A DNA stretch of 64,000 bases from JAJYSO01 sp964579505. Lineage in GTDB: Bacteria; Bacteroidota; Bacteroidia; Flavobacteriales; Flavobacteriaceae. Shown in pieces: positions 58,241-64,000 of this stretch. Made by a program: the position numbers and the translations under genes. Positions within the stretch are counted from its first letter, which is position 1; each line of letters opens with the position of its first letter. The notes beneath the pieces are model-generated. The model made no database searches, was not told the origin of the DNA, and worked only from the letters and a program-made list of their open reading frames with translations. The stretch is from the NCBI GenBank assembly GCA_964579505.1, contig CAZOGC010000002.1, positions 62,001 to 126,000 on the forward strand, given 5' to 3'.

Positions 58241-59611
58241 ATGTTTAAAAAAATATTAATTGCTAATCGTGGCGAAATTGCCCTCCGCGTCATTCGTACC
58301 TGTAAAGAAATGGGCATCAAAACGGTAGCGGTATATTCTACTGCAGATGAAGATAGCTTACATGTTCGCTTTGCAGATGAAGCGGTGTGTATCGGCCCTG
58401 CTTCCAGTAGCGAATCTTATCTAAAAATACCTAATATTATCTCGGCTGCAGAAATAACGAACGCCGATGCTATTCATCCCGGATACGGGTTTTTGTCAGA
58501 GAGTGCTAAATTCTCTAAAATCTGTGAAGAACACAATATTAAATTTATTGGGGCTTCTGCCGATATGATTAATAAAATGGGCGATAAAGCCTCTGCTCGT
58601 GCTACTATGAAAGCAGCCGGCGTACCAACTATCCCCGGATCAGATGGTCTTTTAAAAGACTACCAAGAATGCTTAAAAGTAGCGCAAGGAATGGGTTTCC
58701 CGGTACTTTTAAAAGCCACTTCAGGTGGTGGTGGAAAAGGAATGCGCGAAGTACATACCGAAGAAGATCTAGAAAAAGCATGGAATGAAGCACGTGCCGA
58801 AGCCAAAGCTGCTTTTGGCGATGACGGAATGTATATGGAAAAACTCATTGTAGGAGGACGCCATATAGAAATCCAAATTGTAGGTGATAGTCGTGGTAAA
58901 GCTTGTCACCTTTCTGAAAGAGATTGCTCTGTGCAACGCCGTCATCAAAAATTATCAGAAGAAACAGCTTCTCCTTTTATGACTGATGAGCTTCGTGAAA
59001 AAATGGGAGCTTCTGCCGTAAAAGCTGCTGAAAGTATTAAATATGAAGGAGCCGGTACTGTTGAATTTTTGGTAGACAAAGACCGTAACTTCTACTTTAT
59101 GGAAATGAATACGCGTATTCAGGTTGAACACCCTATTACCGAACAAGTAATAGAATACGACTTGGTTCGTGAGCAAATAAAAGTAGCCGCCGGTATTCCA
59201 ATTTCCGGAAAAAATTACTATCCACAAATGCACGCCATTGAGTGCCGAATTAATGCAGAAGATCCGTATAACAACTTTCGTCCGTCACCGGGTCGTATTA
59301 CCAACCTACATTTGCCGGGAGGACACGGAGTACGTATTGATACCCACGTTTATGCAGGATACGTAATTCCGCCTTACTACGATTCTATGATTGCCAAACT
59401 AATTGTTACCGCACAAACGCGTGAGGAAGCAATTACTAAAATGAAACGCGCCCTAGACGAGTTTATCATAGAAGGTATTGAAACTACTATTCCATTTCAC
59501 CGTCAATTAATGGATGAACCGCGCTACGTTGCCGGAAACTACACCATTAATTTTATGGAAGATTTTGAAATGGATGAAAAGTATAAAGATGAGTACGACG
59601 AAGACGAGTAA
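58241..59611 (+). CDS. accC: Acetyl-CoA carboxylase biotin carboxylase
   Basis: The 456-residue enzyme carboxylates biotin on BCCP with ATP and bicarbonate. It has the N-terminal ILIANRGEIALRVIRTCKE, the ATP-grasp glycine loop ATSGGGGKGMREV, ERDCSVQRRHQKL, and MEMNTRIQVEHPITE. The C-terminus ends in an unusually acidic tail (EMDEKYKDEYDEDE) slightly beyond the usual length of about 450. It is the last gene of the fabH-accB-accC unit and is followed by a terminator at 59638-59673. Confidence 0.96.
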   Translation: MFKKILIANRGEIALRVIRTCKEMGIKTVAVYSTADEDSLHVRFADEAVCIGPASSSESYLKIPNIISAAEITNADAIHPGYGFLSESAKFSKICEEHNIKFIGASADMINKMGDKASARATMKAAGVPTIPGSDGLLKDYQECLKVAQGMGFPVLLKATSGGGGKGMREVHTEEDLEKAWNEARAEAKAAFGDDGMYMEKLIVGGRHIEIQIVGDSRGKACHLSERDCSVQRRHQKLSEETASPFMTDELREKMGASAVKAAESIKYEGAGTVEFLVDKDRNFYFMEMNTRIQVEHPITEQVIEYDLVREQIKVAAGIPISGKNYYPQMHAIECRINAEDPYNNFRPSPGRITNLHLPGGHGVRIDTHVYAGYVIPPYYDSMIAKLIVTAQTREEAITKMKRALDEFIIEGIETTIPFHRQLMDEPRYVAGNYTINFMEDFEMDEKYKDEYDEDE

Positions 59612-59637
59612 ACCCTTACTCATAACATACTTTTTTA

Positions 59638-59673
59638 AAAAATGCCTCGTTTTATAACCAACGGGGCTTTTTT
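59638..59673 (+). terminator. Terminator after accC
   Basis: GCCTCGTT and AACGGGGC pair over eight bases (one G-U pair) with flanking A6 and T6 runs that extend the stem. It ends the fatty-acid gene unit. Confidence 0.88.
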
Positions 59674-59711
59674 AATACCACTTACCCTATCGGTTCACAA
59701 AACCAATCCTT

Positions 59712-60269
59712 ATGAAAAAATATTTTCTTATCGCCTTCTTTTTTATAGCGAACCAAGGATTTTCACAAAACAACTACGCAGAATTTCCATATAATGAAGT
59801 GTATTGGAATATAGCCAACACATTAGCCATTGCCTCTGTAGAAGTAGGGTATTCGTACTTTTTTGAGCCTAACCAATCAGTAGGAGCCAAAATACTAGTA
59901 AACGACCGTATTAACTACCACAAAGAGGGCAAGGGTTCTCAATTTAATACGAACAGCATACAAGTAAATTACACTTATTTCTTTGGTAGTTATCACCCCG
60001 GATCCGGTGTATATCTCTCCCCTTTTTTAAAGTATCGTTTTGGTAATTTTAAAGAAAAAACTACCGATGCATCTGCCGTTCTCATCACAAAAACAACCAA
60101 TATGGATGCCCTTATGCTGGGTATAGGGCTAGGCTACAAATGGAATTTTACCAACAGCTTTGTGGCAGGCCCTTTTGTAAATGTGGCCCGCAATTTTAGC
60201 CAATCGGTTAAGAATCGTTTTTCGGCTATAGAAATAAATGCCGGGTTTAATATTGGATATAGATTTTAA
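59712..60269 (+). CDS. Small outer-membrane beta-barrel protein of unknown function
   Basis: A 185-residue exported protein with a signal peptide (YFLIAFFFIANQGFSQ), followed by about eight amphipathic strands rich in Tyr and Phe (YNEVYWNIANTLAIASVEVGY; SIQVNYTYFFGSYH; LMLGIGLGYKWNFT) and a terminal Phe after IGYRF, as expected of a small barrel inserted by the BAM complex. I do not recognise a specific family. It stands alone after the accC terminator. Confidence 0.75.
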   Translation: MKKYFLIAFFFIANQGFSQNNYAEFPYNEVYWNIANTLAIASVEVGYSYFFEPNQSVGAKILVNDRINYHKEGKGSQFNTNSIQVNYTYFFGSYHPGSGVYLSPFLKYRFGNFKEKTTDASAVLITKTTNMDALMLGIGLGYKWNFTNSFVAGPFVNVARNFSQSVKNRFSAIEINAGFNIGYRF

Positions 60270-60337
60270 AAAATTTATTCTCTTTTACTTTTATATAAAA
60301 CAAAAAGGTTGTGACTGTTTTTGTCTATATTTGATTT

Positions 60338-61045
60338 ATGACAAAGCTCATTCACTGCATTTCCGGCCCTCGAAACATCAGCACCGCGCTGATGTACAGT
60401 TTTGCCCAACGTAAAGAAACCGCTGTAGTAGACGAACCTCTATACGCAGCATACCTTACGCGTTATCCCAAAATTGAACATCCCGGACGTGAAAAAATTA
60501 TAACCTCACAGATTACAAATCCATACGTTGTAATGGAGTCTTTGGCCAATCATCCCGCTCCATTTTTATTCATTAAAAATATGGCGCATCACTTAAGAGA
60601 ACTCGATTTAGATCAGTTTCCTAAAGCAAAAACTCTTTTTTTAGTACGGCAACCGGCACGCCTCATTGCCAGTTTTCAAAAAGTAATTTCGCACCCCACT
60701 ATACAAGACATTGGTCTAGCAGAAGAATCTGCTCTATATAAACGCCAATCTGTTATAGAAGATCCGGTGGTAGTACTTACTGAAAAACTAGCGGAAAATC
60801 CACAGCAAGAATTACCAAAACTATGTGCTGCTCTCAATATAGATTATCAACCTGAAATGCTGCATTGGCCTAAAGGACCCAAAACCTATGATGGAGTGTG
60901 GGCTGATTGTTGGTATGCTAGTGTGCATAAAAGCACACATTTTAAACCTTTTGCAAGAGAAGAGCCTAGTTTGAATGCTCATGGAAAAAAGCTTTTAGAA
61001 AAGGCCATGCCTTATTACGATTTTTTAGTGCAGCACGCGCTGTAA
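60338..61045 (+). CDS. Sulfotransferase-like P-loop protein
   Basis: A 235-residue cytoplasmic protein. ISGPRNISTALMYSF at residues 8-22 is the phosphosulfate-binding P-loop type of the sulfotransferase superfamily, followed by DEPLYAAYL and, at about 95-115, KTLFLVRQPARLIASFQK, which resembles the 3'-phosphate-binding motif RxPxxxxxS. So it probably binds PAPS or a related nucleotide; the acceptor is unknown. The class IV aminotransferase gene follows after 36 bases in the same direction, a pairing I associate with Bacteroidota, suggesting a joint pathway. TATATTTG at 60326-60333 overlaps the region just before the ATG and could be a promoter core, though very near. Confidence 0.75.
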   Translation: MTKLIHCISGPRNISTALMYSFAQRKETAVVDEPLYAAYLTRYPKIEHPGREKIITSQITNPYVVMESLANHPAPFLFIKNMAHHLRELDLDQFPKAKTLFLVRQPARLIASFQKVISHPTIQDIGLAEESALYKRQSVIEDPVVVLTEKLAENPQQELPKLCAALNIDYQPEMLHWPKGPKTYDGVWADCWYASVHKSTHFKPFAREEPSLNAHGKKLLEKAMPYYDFLVQHAL

Positions 61046-61081
61046 ACTCAACTTATTTACAACCCTTTTAACATCTATTTT

Positions 61082-61981
61082 ATGCTACAAGTTTTCAATC
61101 CGAAGAATGAATCCATAAAAATTTGGGTAAACGATGGCGTATATTCCCGATCTGAAGCCCGTGTTTCCGTTTTTGATAGTGTTGTGCAAGGCGGCGATGC
61201 CGTTTGGGAAGGTTTGCGACTTTATCCGGAAGGTATTTTGCACTTAGACCGCCATCTTAAACGTCTTCATGCGTCTGCTCATGCATTACTTTTTAACAAT
61301 ATTCCATCAGAAGAAACTATTCGGAAAGCTATTAGAGAAACCTTAGCTGCTAATAATATGACCCATGATGTACATATCCGGTTAACACTAACCCGAGGCG
61401 AGAAATATACAAGTTCCATGGATCCGCGTGTCAATAACAAAGGATGCTCTCTTATTGTTTTGGCTGAGTGGAAACCCGTCGTTTTTGACAACAAAAAAGG
61501 AATAACCGGCATTACCAGTGCCATTCGCAGAAACAGTCCGCAGTTTTTAGATAGCAAAATTCATCACAACAATTTACTCAATAATATACAAGCCAAACTA
61601 CAAGCCATGCAAGCCAATGTAGACTCTGCATTAATGCTAGACAATCGCGGTTTTGCAGCCGAGTTTCACGACGTAAACTTATACGCTATTTTTGATAATA
61701 CATTATACACTCCTTTTGCCAGTGCTTGTTTACCGGGCATTACCCGCAATTTTGTTTTTGAATTGGCCCGCAAAAATAACCTACCCGTACAAGAGGCCGA
61801 TATTTCTCTTACTCAACTTTACAATGCCGATGGTATTTTTACAACCGGCACCATGGGCGAGCTCACTCCGGTAATCGAGTTAGACGGACGAAAAATTAAA
61901 CACGCTGCCGAAAACAAACTGTTTCAACAAATCACAGACTTATACCACCAATCCATTCCAAAACATTGTATAAAACCCTAA
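61082..61981 (+). CDS. Class IV aminotransferase (branched-chain / D-amino-acid type)
   Basis: A 299-residue PLP enzyme of fold type IV. SVFDSVVQGGDAVWEGLRLY near the N-terminus, SKIHHNNLLNNIQAKLQA at about residues 158-175 with the probable PLP Lys, and GFAAEFHDVNLYAIFDN followed by PFASACLPGITR and TTGTMGELTPV match aminotransferases of the IlvE, DAAT or PabC group. The substrate cannot be decided from the sequence. The gene is 36 bases after the sulfotransferase-like gene. Confidence 0.88.
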   Translation: MLQVFNPKNESIKIWVNDGVYSRSEARVSVFDSVVQGGDAVWEGLRLYPEGILHLDRHLKRLHASAHALLFNNIPSEETIRKAIRETLAANNMTHDVHIRLTLTRGEKYTSSMDPRVNNKGCSLIVLAEWKPVVFDNKKGITGITSAIRRNSPQFLDSKIHHNNLLNNIQAKLQAMQANVDSALMLDNRGFAAEFHDVNLYAIFDNTLYTPFASACLPGITRNFVFELARKNNLPVQEADISLTQLYNADGIFTTGTMGELTPVIELDGRKIKHAAENKLFQQITDLYHQSIPKHCIKP

Positions 61982-62027
61982 TTATAGCCCGTATTCTTTA
62001 CATAAAAAGAACATACTCCAATAAAAC

Positions 62028-62058
62028 CTGCATAAAGTAAACGAAGCTATTATATTTG
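62028..62058 (+). promoter_or_regulatory. Candidate promoter of the TerB-DnaJ gene
   Basis: CTG at 62028-62030 (one base off TTG), 20 bases, and TATATTTG at 62051-62058, an exact -7 match, 19 bases before the ATG at 62078. Confidence 0.5.
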
Positions 62059-62077
62059 CAGAGAATTAAAAAAAGCT

Positions 62078-62833
62078 ATGATTAAGTGGCTCGGCGCATT
62101 TATTGGATATGAATTTGGAAGGGTTCCCGGAGCCATTTTGGGGTTTATTGTAGGAACCTTAATCGATATGTATGTAGGTCGTAACCGGGCAGCGTCTGCG
62201 GCGGGCAAAGGTGGCGGCTTTAACCCTTTTGCAAATCCTTATACGCAACCTTCTTTAGGTGATTTTGAACTAAATTTATTGTCGCTATCGTCTATTGTTA
62301 TTAAATCAGATGGGCATGTACAACAAAAAGAACTAGATTATGTAAGAGCTTATTTTGTAAGCACCTATGGTAAAGAACGAGCCAATGTTGCTTTTCGTAC
62401 TTTTAACCAAGTTGTTAAAAACCAACATATGGACGCCGGACAAATCTGCAACTATTTTAAAGCGCGTACCACCTATGCTATGCGTTTACAAATTCTTCAC
62501 TTTTTATTTGATGTAGCCAACGCCGATGGTCGGGTAAGCTCTCCTGAGCTTACTGTACTTAACAGAATTGCCAATTATTTAGCGCTCAGTCCGTACGATT
62601 TTGAGAGCATTAAAGCTATGTTCTTTAAAAGTGCTGATGATGCCTACAAAATTTTAGAGATTAGTAAAGATGCCAGTGATAGTGAAATTAAAAAAGCCTA
62701 TCGCGAAATGGTCAAAAAATACCATCCCGACAAATTAGCCGGAATGGATGAAGCCTATGTAAAAGGAGCACAAGAAAAGTTTAATAAAGTGCAAGAGGCC
62801 TACGACAAAATACGAAAAGAGCGCGGCTTTTAA
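62078..62833 (+). CDS. TerB-DnaJ domain protein (DjlA-like co-chaperone)
   Basis: The 251-residue protein has a hydrophobic, glycine-rich N-terminus (about residues 4-32; GYEFGRVPGAILGFIVGTLID) that may insert in the membrane, a TerB-type helical domain (about 60-180; SSIVIKSDGHVQQKELDYV and VANADGRVSSPEL), and a C-terminal J domain (about 188-251; AYKILEISKDASDSEIKKAY and KYHPDKL with the HPD motif). This is the order of E. coli DjlA, which stimulates DnaK ATPase at the membrane. The gene is transcribed alone and converges on the S1/P1 nuclease gene with a two-base gap. Confidence 0.92.
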   Translation: MIKWLGAFIGYEFGRVPGAILGFIVGTLIDMYVGRNRAASAAGKGGGFNPFANPYTQPSLGDFELNLLSLSSIVIKSDGHVQQKELDYVRAYFVSTYGKERANVAFRTFNQVVKNQHMDAGQICNYFKARTTYAMRLQILHFLFDVANADGRVSSPELTVLNRIANYLALSPYDFESIKAMFFKSADDAYKILEISKDASDSEIKKAYREMVKKYHPDKLAGMDEAYVKGAQEKFNKVQEAYDKIRKERGF

Positions 62834-62835
62834 TT

Positions 62836-63615
62836 CTATCCAAATATCTCATTCAGCATTTTAGCCAGCCTGATACCTCCTTTTTGAAGTTGTTGTCGTA
62901 CCACCGGCATCCATTTATACATATAATCATAGCCCAAATGATACCCATTTTTAGCTGATTGGTATATTTTTTTCGTTATTTTTCGGGTGTCTTTCAGCCA
63001 GTCTACCGGTCCGCCCTGCTGAATCTCTTTCACTTCTTTAGCGCTTAATTTTTGTTGATTGGCGGCCAGTTCAGAATAACTCATCAAAAAAGAATTAATC
63101 ATATCGCTATCCCACACACGATGAAGATTACTCACTTCTCCAAACCAAAAAACGATGATATCATTTCCTCCTCTATCATCCGGACGGCCTACATGAAGCG
63201 GCTGGTGCAAATCGCCCACAAGGTGAATGAGCATCTTTAAATAAAATTTCTTTTTAACCAGTGGGGTTTTATCATTTTCTAATGCCGCTTTACACTTAGC
63301 TATAGCCGAAATAATAGTAGGCCCCGGCTCGTCTTTTACCGCTTCGTAGGTTTCTCCTTTCGGTATATTGATGTAATGCCATGGCTTGTATTTATCATAA
63401 TGATCATCACTTTTAATATCATCTCCATAGGTAGAGACCAATGCCAAACTCTTTCCATCTAAAATTTTAGCGATCTTCTGTTTAGCTTTTTTTGTTAGGT
63501 ATGTTGAGGCGATTTGCCCCGTAGCTCTATGACCGGTTTTTCCCCAAAAGGGAGTCGTATTTCCATAGGTCAATACACTGCTCAAAAAAACAAGGCTCAG
63601 AAATATTTTTTTCAT
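62836..63615 (-). CDS. S1/P1-type zinc nuclease, secreted
   Basis: From the ATG at 63615 the product is 259 residues with a signal peptide (FLSLVFLSSVLTYGN). The mature protein starts near FWGKTGHRATGQIA, where the Trp residue and the His are zinc ligands. Further ligands are in STYGDDIKSDDHY, PWHYINI, HLVGDLHQPLHVGRPDDRGGND and NLHRVWDSDMI. The family degrades single-stranded DNA and RNA and has 3'-nucleotidase activity, giving phosphate and nucleosides in the periplasm or outside the cell. The longer start at 63645 adds ten residues before the signal peptide and is not preferred. Confidence 0.92.
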   Translation of the reverse strand: MKKIFLSLVFLSSVLTYGNTTPFWGKTGHRATGQIASTYLTKKAKQKIAKILDGKSLALVSTYGDDIKSDDHYDKYKPWHYINIPKGETYEAVKDEPGPTIISAIAKCKAALENDKTPLVKKKFYLKMLIHLVGDLHQPLHVGRPDDRGGNDIIVFWFGEVSNLHRVWDSDMINSFLMSYSELAANQQKLSAKEVKEIQQGGPVDWLKDTRKITKKIYQSAKNGYHLGYDYMYKWMPVVRQQLQKGGIRLAKMLNEIFG

Positions 63616-63645
63616 ATAAATACATTTTAAATGGTGTGTAGGCAA

Positions 63646-63955
63646 AATACGAAACTGGTACTACGCACATTCTAAAAGATTAATTTCTATCTTTTCAAAA
63701 AGTAAATTTAACCCAAAAAATTGGTTTTAAAGTCTATTTTGCTCATACTTATTCTTTTTAAGAAAGAGGATTTAGTGAAAATGTTTAATCAAACCATATT
63801 CTCTATGAAAAAGAACTCTTCAATAACAGATCATAGAAAAAATAAGACTTTAAAACCCCTAAGAAAATTTTTTATCAATATATTTACTTAAATATCGCTA
63901 CTTGTTCTTGATTGTCAAAATTTGTCTATCTTATTGTTAATCTAAAAAAGCAACT
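63646..63955. other. 310-bp AT-rich spacer
   Basis: No supported gene. A 36-codon frame at 63781-63891 has no usable start context or family. TTTGTCTATCTTATTG near 63920-63935 resembles sequences before other genes here (60317, 45507) and may be part of the promoter for the gene starting at 63956. Confidence 0.4.
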
Positions 63956-64000
63956 ATGAATCACTTAAATTCAAAAATATTGGTGCTGTTAATGCTATTT
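63956..64000 (+). CDS. Start of a further gene, cut by the window end
   Basis: An ATG at 63956 opens 15 codons (MNHLNSKILVLLMLF), a basic start followed by a hydrophobic run, as in a signal peptide. The rest lies outside the window, so neither family nor reality of the gene can be proven. The AT-rich leader with a TTTGTCTATCTTATTG stretch upstream supports a promoter here. Confidence 0.5.
   Translation, partial: MNHLNSKILVLLMLF

Noticed and set aside
63781..63891. 36-codon frame in the spacer before 63956
   Set aside because: No ribosome-binding context, no family resemblance and AT-driven composition.
1..64000. CRISPR arrays, rRNA genes and transposases
   Set aside because: No regularly spaced repeats, rRNA-like sequence or transposase-like frame was seen on either strand.

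Overview
The window is a chromosomal segment of a Bacteroidota bacterium, most likely a member of Flavobacteriaceae. The evidence is low GC, TonB-dependent SusC/SusD pairs, many signal peptides ending in A-Q or S-Q, lipoproteins with short S/G-C lipoboxes, flavobacterial promoter cores of the TAnnTTTG type, and a pdxA / DUF177 / rpmF / fabH / accB / accC cluster typical of the phylum. I cannot name the genus. No rRNA, CRISPR array, transposase or integrase was seen.

Layout. (1) 1-1717: two unrecognised genes lying downstream of the 3' end of a tRNA-Cys gene (1718-1788). This looks like the edge of an integrated element whose other end is outside the window. (2) 1838-6288: core genes folB, a radical SAM protein, an S9 peptidase and a bacilliredoxin. 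(3) 6437-16630: ten unrelated accessory genes, all on the minus strand (S41 peptidase, AraC regulator, secreted proteins, class C beta-lactamase-like hydrolase, GNAT, alpha/beta hydrolase, SRPBCC, DUF1697, AraC-GyrI). Most are separated by related inverted-repeat elements of the form TAATTGCCnnCAACG ... CGTTGTTGGCAGTTATT. The layout resembles an integron cassette array, but there is no integrase and the ends do not match classical attC sites. (4) 16798-23958: a TPR protein / outer-membrane barrel / CYTH operon, a sigma-54-type response regulator without a DNA-binding domain, and a GNAT protein.

(5) 24290-41494: a polysaccharide utilisation locus with two SusC/SusD pairs, a glucoamylase-like (PF10091, probably GH144) lipoprotein, GH3, GH16, GH30, a glycerophosphodiester phosphodiesterase overlapping GH16, and an SGNH esterase. 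The set points to beta-glucan. The mixture of beta-1,2-, beta-1,6-, phosphoglycerol- and ester-directed activities would also fit substituted osmoregulated periplasmic glucans of other bacteria (inference). (6) 41612-43941: M28 peptidase and DedA protein. (7) 44073-52963: an ECF sigma factor and a TPR anti-sigma-like membrane protein, divergent from a PKD/outer-membrane protein and a secreted TPR-CHAT protease-like protein, followed by an OmpA-family protein and a DUF4168 protein.

(8) 53253-53878: a CAU-anticodon tRNA (probably tRNA-Ile2) and a GIY-YIG endonuclease gene bracketed by a 112-bp direct repeat. The second repeat copy carries half of the tRNA and is interrupted exactly by a 28-bp REP-like palindrome. 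(9) 53879-64000: ribE, the pdxA-DUF177-rpmF-fabH-accB-accC cluster, a small barrel protein, a sulfotransferase-like / class IV aminotransferase pair, a TerB-DnaJ protein, an S1/P1 nuclease and the start of a further secreted protein.
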